Part shown: positions 17,758 to 24,987 of the stretch, in pieces
Numbering within the stretch: position 1 is the stretch's first letter
Layout: each line of letters starts with the position of its first letter
Assembly (NCBI GenBank): GCA_004173355.1
Contig: SEAD01000038.1
Location: forward strand, 1-35,819
Reading direction: 5' to 3'
Length of the DNA: 35,819 bases
From: Chitinophagaceae bacterium
GTDB lineage: Bacteria; Bacteroidota; Bacteroidia; Chitinophagales; Chitinophagaceae
Made by a program: the position numbers and the translations under genes
Notes under the pieces: generated by a model
Database searches by the model: none
What the model saw: only the letters and a program-made list of their open reading frames with translations
What the model was told of the DNA's origin: nothing

Positions 17758-17831
17758 TGACCCGGATTGGATTCAAACCAATGACCTACTGCTTAGAAGG
17801 CAGTTGCTCTATTCAGCTGAGCTACCGGGTC
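17758..17831 (-). tRNA. tRNA-Arg (anticodon UCU)
   Basis: A 74-nt cloverleaf reads on the minus strand. The acceptor GACCCGG pairs perfectly with CCGGGTC, discriminator A73, and CCA is not encoded. D stem GCTC/GAGC, anticodon stem ACTGC/GCAGT with loop CTTCTAA giving anticodon UCU for AGA/AGG arginine codons, and T stem ATTGG/CCAAT. Arginine identity bases A20 and C35 are present. Unusually, the D loop AGCTGAATA has A at position 19 and the T loop TTTGAAT has U at 56. The normally invariant G19-C56 elbow pair thus appears replaced by A19-U56. Confidence 0.95.
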
Positions 17832-17834
17832 GCT

Positions 17835-17851
17835 TGTGCGAAGGCCGCACA
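17835..17851 (-). repeat. Small hairpin in the tRNA-Arg 5' leader
   Basis: TGTGCG (17835-17840) and CGCACA (17846-17851) form a perfect 6-bp stem with a 5-base loop. The hairpin begins 3 bases upstream of the mature tRNA 5' end and would lie within the precursor leader, a possible influence on RNase P processing. Confidence 0.45.
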
Positions 17852-17857
17852 GGGGCG

Positions 17858-17889
17858 CAAAATAACGAAAAAAAAGGCAGGCGGGCAAA
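17858..17889 (-). promoter_or_regulatory. Probable promoter of tRNA-Arg
   Basis: TTTG on the minus strand (17886-17889), 20 bases, then TTATTTTG (17858-17865), one mismatch from TAnnTTTG. Predicted start is about 20 bases upstream of the tRNA. The -33 element falls in the left arm of the 9-bp inverted repeat at 17882-17912. Confidence 0.45.
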
Positions 17890-17912
17890 TGCAGTCGCGC
17901 CAAATTTGCCCG
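17882..17912. repeat. 9-bp inverted repeat between tRNA-Arg and ung
   Basis: CGGGCAAAT (17882-17890) and ATTTGCCCG (17904-17912) are perfect reverse complements around a 13-base loop. Located between the divergent tRNA-Arg and ung genes and overlapping the tRNA -33 element. Confidence 0.5.
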
Positions 17913-17968
17913 GCACCACAAATGCATTCCAACTCTAAGTCCTAACTTCATCGCCCAGAATTACAGAT

Positions 17969-18640
17969 ATGGATGTAAAAATCGAAGAAAGCTGGAAATC
18001 AGTGCTGAAGGATGAATTCGCCAGGCCCTATTTCCGCAATATCACCGAACACCTCAAGACCGAAAAAGCACAGGGGAAGGTCATCTATCCTCCCGGCCAG
18101 TTTATATTCAACGCGTTCAACAGCACACCGGTTGACCAGGTAAAGGTGGTGATCATCGGACAGGATCCCTACCACGGACCGCGGCAGGCGCATGGCCTCT
18201 GTTTCTCCGTACAGGATGGCATCCCGCCGCCGCCCTCACTGGTCAATATCTTCAAGGAACTGAAAGAAGACGTGGGTATCAACATACCCGCCTCCGGCAA
18301 TCTCAGCAAATGGGCGGCACAAGGTGTATTCCTTCTCAATGCATCCCTGACCGTACGTGCAGGTGAACCCATGAGCCATGCGAAAATCGGCTGGGCGCAA
18401 TTCACTGATACCGTGATCCGCAGGATTTCGGAATCACGCGAACATGTGGTGTTTATGCTCTGGGGGAAATTTGCGCAGGAAAAACGGGTGCTGGTGGACG
18501 AACAGAAACATTGTATCCTCCGGACGGTGCACCCCTCCCCGCTTTCAGCGCATGCGGGTTTTTTTGGTTCAAAACACTTTTCAAAAGCAAACGAATACCT
18601 GGCGAGCAAGGGCATCGACCCGATCGACTGGTCACTCTGA
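17969..18640 (+). CDS. ung: Uracil-DNA glycosylase, family 1
   Basis: 223 residues. It excises uracil from DNA arising by cytosine deamination or dUMP incorporation, starting base-excision repair. The water-activating motif GQDPYHG carries Asp66, and the DNA-intercalation motif HPSPLSA carries His188. The Pro-rich loop GIPPPPSLVNIFKEL and the uracil-binding LLNASLTVRAGEPMSH are intact. All key residues are present and the length is standard. It reads with the GNAT acetyltransferase, whose start is 14 bp downstream. Confidence 0.97.
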   Translation: MDVKIEESWKSVLKDEFARPYFRNITEHLKTEKAQGKVIYPPGQFIFNAFNSTPVDQVKVVIIGQDPYHGPRQAHGLCFSVQDGIPPPPSLVNIFKELKEDVGINIPASGNLSKWAAQGVFLLNASLTVRAGEPMSHAKIGWAQFTDTVIRRISESREHVVFMLWGKFAQEKRVLVDEQKHCILRTVHPSPLSAHAGFFGSKHFSKANEYLASKGIDPIDWSL

Positions 18641-18654
18641 TAAAACAACAATAC

Positions 18655-19242
18655 ATGATGATGCCCGCCGATCTCCACCTGGAGACATCCAAAGTTTTAC
18701 TCCGTCCATTCACCGATTCCGACCGCGATGCATTTTTCCTGCTGGCGGCACAGGATCCGGAGATGTGGAATTATTTTTCACTGAACCTTTCGGATGAACA
18801 GCAACTGCATCGCTGGATGCAGATGGCAGCCGCGGACAAACAGTCCGGGTCACGGATGCCCTTTGCCATCATCGATAAAGCAAGCGGACAAATCGCCGGC
18901 AGCAGCAGTATGGGAAATATCGCGTATCATGATCTCCGTCTTGAAATCGGATGGAGCTGGCTGGGACCCGCATTCCGCAGCACCGGGCTTAACCTGCATG
19001 CCAAGTATTCAATGATGCGATATGCGTTCGAGACGCTGGAATTTGAACGCGTGGAATTTAAAACAGATGTACAGAACGCACGTGCACGGCGCGGTCTGGA
19101 AAAAGTCGGGGGTGTGGAAGAAGGGATCCTGCGCAGCCACATGACCATGTGGAATAACCGCCGCCGCACATCTGTTTATTACAGCGTCTTAAAAAATGAA
19201 TGGCCAACGGTAAAGTCCACGATCTTTGCCGGATTAGATTAA
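18655..19242 (+). CDS. GNAT family N-acetyltransferase (RimJ/RimL-like)
   Basis: 195 residues from the first of three adjacent Met codons (18655, 18658 and 18661; any could serve). The start of the fold, TSKVLLRPFTDSDRDAFFLL, is typical of the RimJ/RimL-type acetyltransferase group (PF13302). It continues with IGWSWLGPAFRSTGLN, where the acetyl-CoA pyrophosphate loop lies, and RARRGLEKVGGVEEGILRSH with YYSVLKNEW near the C-terminus. The substrate is an unknown amine (protein N-terminus, polyamine or antibiotic). A longer in-frame extension overlapping ung is rejected. Downstream plsC starts after 4 bp, giving a possible ung-GNAT-plsC transcript. Confidence 0.88.
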   Translation: MMMPADLHLETSKVLLRPFTDSDRDAFFLLAAQDPEMWNYFSLNLSDEQQLHRWMQMAAADKQSGSRMPFAIIDKASGQIAGSSSMGNIAYHDLRLEIGWSWLGPAFRSTGLNLHAKYSMMRYAFETLEFERVEFKTDVQNARARRGLEKVGGVEEGILRSHMTMWNNRRRTSVYYSVLKNEWPTVKSTIFAGLD

Positions 19243-19246
19243 TAGC

Positions 19247-19981
19247 ATGAAAATATTCCGGGAAATATTCGCACGTATCTGGGCTGTCTGGGGAATCATC
19301 AGTTTCATCGCCACCTTCTTCATCATCTTCCTGCCCGCGATGGTCTGTTACCTCATCCCCGATCCCAAAGGCGCGGCCATCTTTACCCGTATTGCAAAAA
19401 TCTGGATGTCTACCTGGCTGTTTCTCGTAGCATGTCCCGTCAGAATCCGCGGCAAACAGCACTTCCGCAAAGGGAAAGCCTACATCGTTACCTGCAACCA
19501 CAATGCACTCATGGATGTGCCCCTGTCCTCACCGTTTATTCCCGGGGCAAATAAAACCATTGCAAAAACATCCTTCACAAAAATCCCGCTCTTTGGCTGG
19601 TACTATGCAAAAGGATCGGTGCTGGTCGACCGCAACAGCGATGCGAGCCGGCGGTCAAGTGTGATGGAAATGAAGAAGGTACTGTCACTGGGCATGCACA
19701 TGTGCATTTACCCGGAAGGCACACGCAACCGCAGCACCGAGCCGCTGAAGAAATTTTACGACGGTGCATTCAAACTCGCGGTGGATACCGGCACAGCCGT
19801 GATCCCTACCCTTATCTTCAACACGAAGAAAGCACTGCCGATCCACAAGACTTTTTATTTCCTCCCAACAAAACTTGAAATGCATTTCCTCGAACCCGTT
19901 GAGCCGGGTACGCTGAAAGCAGCCGAATTAAAGGACAAGGTTTTTGCGATCATGGCAGACTATTACACTGCCCACAAATAA
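19247..19981 (+). CDS. plsC: 1-acyl-sn-glycerol-3-phosphate acyltransferase (PlsC-like)
   Basis: 244 residues with an N-terminal membrane helix (about 12-35). Acyltransferase motif I is NHNALMD (84-90, the HX4D catalytic His85 and Asp90). Motif II is GSVLVDR and motif III YPEGTRNRS (Glu157-Arg160). It transfers an acyl chain to lysophosphatidic acid or a related lyso-lipid at the inner membrane. Some Bacteroidota homologues acylate ornithine or other lipids, so the exact acceptor is inferred. Its stop is two bases from that of the convergent lptD. Confidence 0.88.
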   Translation: MKIFREIFARIWAVWGIISFIATFFIIFLPAMVCYLIPDPKGAAIFTRIAKIWMSTWLFLVACPVRIRGKQHFRKGKAYIVTCNHNALMDVPLSSPFIPGANKTIAKTSFTKIPLFGWYYAKGSVLVDRNSDASRRSSVMEMKKVLSLGMHMCIYPEGTRNRSTEPLKKFYDGAFKLAVDTGTAVIPTLIFNTKKALPIHKTFYFLPTKLEMHFLEPVEPGTLKAAELKDKVFAIMADYYTAHK

Positions 19982-19983
19982 TT

Positions 19984-22746
19984 TTATCTCGCGGTGAAGA
20001 AGCTCCTGTTCCGGTTGATCCGGAGGTCCTGCAGGATACCCGATTTCGGGCTGATGGTGAAACCAAAACTCTTGGTATAACCAACCGGGGTCACTGTGAT
20101 GGAAAGCTGCCAGCAGTGCATCTCCCGGGAGATAGCCATATTGAAGTTTTCGAGCCTGCGGGTCTTGATATCAGCATATCCGCTCACACTGAAATTCCAT
20201 TTCGGGGTAAGGCTGAAACTACCATTGAACGAGGCGGTGGATGTGGTAATATTATTGAAACGTGCCAGCGCTGCATCAAATCCGGAGCTGTATCCGAATG
20301 AGTACGAGAGGCTGAACTGCCAGGGAATATTGAAATCAACAAACTCCGCAGGGTTCTGCTGCATATACTCCAGCAATCGCTGGCGCTCATTCTGCAGCAC
20401 CGGGTCATTCAGCTGGTTGTTGACATTCTCGTCGCGCTGTTTGGCTTTTTCCTCATCCCTGGGTTTGCTCTGGAAGGTAGTCGACATCGACACCTGTGCG
20501 TTGGTTATACGGCCCAGGCGTATTCCGTCGGACCATACATACTCGTCAATCTCATATCCCCTCTCATCATACTTATACGGCGACATATTCGCACTGGCCG
20601 TGATATTGATTTTGTCAAACAGGTTGTTCCGGAAATAAATACTGATCGGTGCCAGGCGGAATGAATCCGCGAGGAAGTTGTAACTGCTGTTAAAACCAAA
20701 ACCATCAATCAGCCTGATTTTTTTGTAGGCATTCTCACCAGTGGTATCCTTTCGGTTTCGCACTTTCATTTCCACGTTATTGTCCAGCCCGAAGCTGATC
20801 CCCCCACTGCGCCCACGCGAGTATCCCTGCGTTATGCCGCCCTGCAGTCGCGAGAAACCAAAAGTCTTCCCCGTGCTGTCGATCTGCACATCATCATAAA
20901 ACTTGCTCGAAAGATCGGGACGGTAGTTCATCCCGAAGGTTGGCCGGATTACGTGACGGATAGCAACCACCCTCGAATTTTTAAACTGGTAGGTACCGTA
21001 CATCGCGGTATTGAAACTAAGTCCGAAAGAAGCCTGCTGGTCGATATTAAAACCCTGGCGGTAGATGGTGGTTACGGAATCCCTCTGCGGGACCGGGAGC
21101 GAACGGCCTGTGGTATCCCAGAACCGGATGGTCTCCCTTGATACCCACACCTGTGAGTAGGTGACCGATGGTGACACTACCACCGCCCCACCAAGAATCG
21201 GTGGCAGCGAAAGCGTGATCGGGATATTGTGAGTGGCACCCCACATCGCCGTGTCTTTTATTTTCTGGAGGCTGAATGCAGTATCATAAAAGCTGATCCT
21301 GTTCAGTGCCGTTCCCTGGTAACCAATTCCGAGCTGGTGGTACCACTTGCGTTCCCCTGCATAATCCTTTGGCTGCAGCGGATAGATCGTTGGCACCGAA
21401 AAACCAAGGTTCGGCAGGGAGATATCATAGGTCCTTGTGAGGTTGTTCTGGTTGTGCGTCGCGCTCGCCGTCAGGTTATACCCCGCTTCCCAGCTTTTGG
21501 AGTAGGTAATGGAAGAGGTACCCTGGTTCTGGTAGTTCTGGATGGGATTGTTGGTCACCCGTTCATTGTACCGGGTCGAACTTGCATTCACAGATGCAGT
21601 AAAGGATGTACCCGGCCTCGCCCTTGTGTCTGTTGAGTGCGACCAGGTGAGTGTAAAGGTGTTCTGTACCGAATAATCCGGGTCACCCTTGAAGTTGAAT
21701 TTCGAATGCTGGATCCCGAAGTTCATCGCCCCCTGGTAACGGTAACGCTTTCGGTAAGTCGGATTGATATTTGCCGACCAGCTGCCGTACGAGTAGATAT
21801 TACCATAAAGCTGCGCGTCCCAGTAATCATTGATCACTTTATAGTAGCCGAGGCGTTCGAGTCCGAGACCCGTATAGTCGTTGGTAGCAAACTGCGGCGC
21901 AAGTAATCCGGATTTCCTTCCCTGTGACAGCGGGAAATAACCAAACGGGATATAAACAGGTACCGGTACCCCTTCGAATTCCGGATGCACCGGGCCGGAG
22001 ATCGCTGTTTTTTTATTGACCAGTTTCATCCGGTTGGCCCGGAAACCAAAGTGTGGTTCATCCAGGTTGCAGGTGGTAAAGAATCCGCGGTCGATGAACG
22101 TGACATCCTTGCTTACTTTTTTCACTTTTTCCCCATGCACAAATAACTGGTCGCTCTGGGTGATGGTATTTGCTGTAAGTGCCTTCTGCGTTTTCATGTT
22201 CACATCGATCAGGTCGCTCTCGAACTCCTGTTCCCCATCCTTGAATTTCACCTTTTCGGTAATGGCGCCGGTACTGTCCTTCAGGCTGGTGGCATGGATG
22301 GTCTGGGTTGACTGTTCCAGCCGGACGGTCGGTGCATTCAGCGTTATTGAATTGTACTCGGTCTGCGTTTTTCCGTAGAGGATAATTTCCTTGGTGCGCA
22401 ATGACACCACCATTGAATCCTCCGCATAATATTTGATGGGGGCATCGAGGGTATCCTTCGATAATTTCAGGCTGAATGTATCCGTACGTTGCACCGGTAT
22501 ACTATCTTCACCGAAACTGGTGGTATCGGTGGAGGCCAGCACGGTGTCTGCAGTGATCACGACTTTCGGGGGGATGGTATCAGGCATCCCGGGCAATGCG
22601 CGCGGACGGATGCTGTCTGTTAAAGGCGAGCCAATTTGTTTTCCCGGAACACGCTGTGAGTACCCTTCGCACGTTACTGTTAAAAAGCACAGAACAGCCA
22701 GCAGGCGGAAAAAAGAAATTAAACTAAATTTGCGCAGTCGGATCAT
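19984..22746 (-). CDS. lptD: LptD-like LPS-assembly outer-membrane protein
   Basis: 920 residues with signal peptide (LAVLCFLTVTCEGYSQ). The N-terminal part is OstA/LptA-like (IKYYAEDSMVVSLRTKEIILYG, LNAPTVRLEQSTQTIHA). A large C-terminal domain holds many amphipathic beta strands, including YIPFGYFPLSQGRKSGLLAP, the conserved LptD segment entering the barrel. It belongs to the Bacteroidota LptD group (PF19838). It inserts LPS into the outer leaflet, normally with a lipoprotein LptE, not seen here. The aromatic barrel strands extend nearly to the C-terminus. It is divergent from the amidase-mlaD-ostA genes and has a good promoter upstream. Confidence 0.9.
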   Translation of the reverse strand: MIRLRKFSLISFFRLLAVLCFLTVTCEGYSQRVPGKQIGSPLTDSIRPRALPGMPDTIPPKVVITADTVLASTDTTSFGEDSIPVQRTDTFSLKLSKDTLDAPIKYYAEDSMVVSLRTKEIILYGKTQTEYNSITLNAPTVRLEQSTQTIHATSLKDSTGAITEKVKFKDGEQEFESDLIDVNMKTQKALTANTITQSDQLFVHGEKVKKVSKDVTFIDRGFFTTCNLDEPHFGFRANRMKLVNKKTAISGPVHPEFEGVPVPVYIPFGYFPLSQGRKSGLLAPQFATNDYTGLGLERLGYYKVINDYWDAQLYGNIYSYGSWSANINPTYRKRYRYQGAMNFGIQHSKFNFKGDPDYSVQNTFTLTWSHSTDTRARPGTSFTASVNASSTRYNERVTNNPIQNYQNQGTSSITYSKSWEAGYNLTASATHNQNNLTRTYDISLPNLGFSVPTIYPLQPKDYAGERKWYHQLGIGYQGTALNRISFYDTAFSLQKIKDTAMWGATHNIPITLSLPPILGGAVVVSPSVTYSQVWVSRETIRFWDTTGRSLPVPQRDSVTTIYRQGFNIDQQASFGLSFNTAMYGTYQFKNSRVVAIRHVIRPTFGMNYRPDLSSKFYDDVQIDSTGKTFGFSRLQGGITQGYSRGRSGGISFGLDNNVEMKVRNRKDTTGENAYKKIRLIDGFGFNSSYNFLADSFRLAPISIYFRNNLFDKINITASANMSPYKYDERGYEIDEYVWSDGIRLGRITNAQVSMSTTFQSKPRDEEKAKQRDENVNNQLNDPVLQNERQRLLEYMQQNPAEFVDFNIPWQFSLSYSFGYSSGFDAALARFNNITTSTASFNGSFSLTPKWNFSVSGYADIKTRRLENFNMAISREMHCWQLSITVTPVGYTKSFGFTISPKSGILQDLRINRNRSFFTAR

Positions 22747-22759
22747 AAAGGTTAGGCCG

Positions 22760-22787
22760 CAAAAATAGACGTTTCGCTGCTAAACAA
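22760..22787 (-). promoter_or_regulatory. Promoter of lptD
   Basis: TTG (22785-22787, minus strand), 17 bases, then a perfect TATTTTTG -7 box (22760-22767), 13 bases before the ATG at 22746. Confidence 0.55.
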
Positions 22788-22830
22788 TTTGTGAAGATTC
22801 CAATAAACCCGTTAAAAGGATAAGTAAATT

Positions 22831-23793
22831 ATGAAACGAACCATTTTACTCTTTTCTTGCATTGGTTTGATTAGCCTGGCCCTTGTATCCTTTATGCCGC
22901 CTTCCGCTCCGAACAGGGCGATCCTGAAGACCCTGGTCATTGATCCGGGGCACGGCGGGTCTGATCCCGGAGCCCGCGGGACGTTTTCCACTGAAGCGGC
23001 AGTAAGCCTGGAGGTAGCCACCAAACTGGGTAAAGCAATCCAGAAAGAATTCCCCGATCTGAAGATTATATATACCCGCACAATGGACCAGATGGCTGGT
23101 AATAAAAAAACGAAGCTGGATGACCTGCACTACCGGGCTGACCTGGCCAACGAATCCAATGGGGAACTGTTTATATCCATCCATTGCAATTCAGCGGGTA
23201 AAAAAGCAGGAGGCTGGTATGACCGGGTAGTCACTGGTAAGACACCGGTCAAGAGGGTTGTTGGCAAGGGAAAGAAGAAGAAGACGGTTACCTCTTATAA
23301 ATACAGCTACGGCAACGTGTGGCACGAAAATATTGCCCACGGTACGGAGACTTATGTGTGGGCAATGAATAAAAACGACGCCAAGATAAACTCCGTCAGC
23401 CAGATTGAATATTACGGGGAAATTGATTCAACGGCGGCAGTACAGCCCGCCCTTCCTGATCCATCTGATCCTGCGGAAAAAGCGAGGATGCTGATCTATG
23501 CGCAGCATTATTTCCGCAAAAGCCTGAGCCTGGCAAACCTGATTGAAGAAGAATTTTCCGCCAGTGGCCGGCTTAGCAGGGGTGTGAAACAGCGGAATGA
23601 TGCCGGTATCTGGGTGTTACAGGCTACCGGGATGCCTAGTGTGCTGGTAGAACTGGGTTTCATCTCCAACAAGGAGGAGGAAGAATACCTTAACAGCGAA
23701 AAAGGCCAGTCGGAAATTGTGGAGGATATCCTCAGCGCCTTCCGCTCCTATAAACAGAAGGTGGATACCAAACAGATCGGTACAACACCCTGA
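22831..23793 (+). CDS. N-acetylmuramoyl-L-alanine amidase (Amidase_3)
   Basis: 320 residues with an N-terminal hydrophobic export signal (TILLFSCIGLISLALVSF). It cleaves the lactyl-amide bond between N-acetylmuramate and the stem peptide in the periplasm. Zinc ligands are His41 (DPGHGG), Glu55 (STEAAVSL) and His118 (SIHCNS). Glu274 in LVELGFISN is the catalytic glutamate. A long lysine-rich insertion (VVGKGKKKKTV) between the second and third motif resembles that of other Bacteroidota amidases and may gate the active site. It heads a co-directional series with mlaD-like and ostA-like genes, although 202 bases separate it from the former. Confidence 0.93.
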   Translation: MKRTILLFSCIGLISLALVSFMPPSAPNRAILKTLVIDPGHGGSDPGARGTFSTEAAVSLEVATKLGKAIQKEFPDLKIIYTRTMDQMAGNKKTKLDDLHYRADLANESNGELFISIHCNSAGKKAGGWYDRVVTGKTPVKRVVGKGKKKKTVTSYKYSYGNVWHENIAHGTETYVWAMNKNDAKINSVSQIEYYGEIDSTAAVQPALPDPSDPAEKARMLIYAQHYFRKSLSLANLIEEEFSASGRLSRGVKQRNDAGIWVLQATGMPSVLVELGFISNKEEEEYLNSEKGQSEIVEDILSAFRSYKQKVDTKQIGTTP

Positions 23794-23970
23794 TCCCCTG
23801 CGGAAAACTTTACCCATTCCGATCCTGCCCTGGCGGCGTTCTGTGCGGGAAACGGCCGCGGGTATGGATTCCGGCATGCGTTGTTTTCCGGCATTGTTTT
23901 TATCCTATCCGGTGTATCCAGCCACTTAAATTAATGCGAATGACCGTTTTACAAATAAATGGTTAATTTG

Positions 23971-23992
23971 CCGGTTGGGAAAAACTAACCGG
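23971..23992 (+). repeat. Hairpin immediately before the MCE/MlaD start
   Basis: CCGGTT (23971-23976) and AACCGG (23987-23992) are perfect complements with a 10-base loop, extendable by one G-U pair. The stem ends 3 bases before the ATG at 23996, so in the mRNA it would cover the translation start region. Confidence 0.45.
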
Positions 23993-23995
23993 AAC

Positions 23996-24982
23996 ATGAA
24001 GATCAATAAAGAAACTAAAGTAGGCCTCCTGAGTCTCGTGACACTCGGAATACTGATCGTTGGATTTAATTTCCTGAAAGGTAAAGACCTCTTTAAAAAG
24101 GAAGTACGCATTTATGCCGTATTTGCCCAGCTCGGCTCCCTCGCCAAATCAAATGAGGTAAAAATCAATGGATTGCCTATCGGAACAGTCGATGACCTCC
24201 AGCCCATGGATAAAAATGTGAGCGGGATCAAGGTAATCATCAACCTGAAAATGGATATCAATATCCCTTCCAACTCGATCGCCTACATCAAGGATCCGTT
24301 TGGCGGACTGGGGTCGTCCACCATTGTTATCGAACCAGGTAATGCCACTACCTATCTGGGTGACGGCGAAAAAATCGCCACCCGTGAAGACCAGGGGCTG
24401 CTGGGTGGTCTCTCCGCTGAAGTATCTCCCACCCTTTCAAAAATCCGCAACTCACTCGATTCGCTGAACCGGGTGTTCGGGAATATCAATACCCTGTTTA
24501 ACACCGACGCAAAAAGTAACCTGCAACAGACCATCGCGAACCTCAACCAGGCAACCGCGGCGCTGAATGGTATGCTGGCGCAGAATGGTGCACTCGCGGG
24601 TACCCTCAATAATGTGAATGCGATCACCAGTAATCTCAGTAAAAACAACGACAGTATTTCTGCGATCCTTGGCAACACGAAAAAATTCACCAACCAGCTG
24701 GCCAACCTCAACCTGCAGCAGACCATGGACACACTGCAATCGGCGGTCAGCGGACTCAAAACCAGCATCAATAAAATCTCCAGCAACGAAGGCACACTCG
24801 GTGCACTCATCAACGACCGCGCCCTGTACAACAAACTCAACAGCACCGTGCTGAGTGCGGAAATTTTACTGGACGATCTCCGTACGCATCCCAAACGCTA
24901 CGTTAATCTTTCTATATTCGGGAAAAAGGATAAAGGCGGCGCACTAACTTCGCCGGCAATCAAGGATACTATTCCGAAGTAA
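23996..24982 (+). CDS. MCE/MlaD family lipid-trafficking protein
   Basis: 328 residues from ATG 23996 (an in-frame TTG 21 bases upstream is less likely). One N-terminal transmembrane helix (KVGLLSLVTLGILIVGFNFL) is followed by an MCE domain (VRIYAVFAQLGSLAKSNEVKINGLPIGTV through FGGLGSSTIVIEPG). A long helical tail follows, rich in Asn, Thr and Leu (repeated NLNQATAALN and NLNLQQTMDTLQSAV patterns). MlaD hexamers bind phospholipids in the periplasm and pair with an MlaFE ABC transporter. The transporter genes are not in this window. The ostA-like gene starts 5 bp downstream. Confidence 0.88.
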   Translation: MKINKETKVGLLSLVTLGILIVGFNFLKGKDLFKKEVRIYAVFAQLGSLAKSNEVKINGLPIGTVDDLQPMDKNVSGIKVIINLKMDINIPSNSIAYIKDPFGGLGSSTIVIEPGNATTYLGDGEKIATREDQGLLGGLSAEVSPTLSKIRNSLDSLNRVFGNINTLFNTDAKSNLQQTIANLNQATAALNGMLAQNGALAGTLNNVNAITSNLSKNNDSISAILGNTKKFTNQLANLNLQQTMDTLQSAVSGLKTSINKISSNEGTLGALINDRALYNKLNSTVLSAEILLDDLRTHPKRYVNLSIFGKKDKGGALTSPAIKDTIPK

Positions 24983-24987
24983 GAAAT

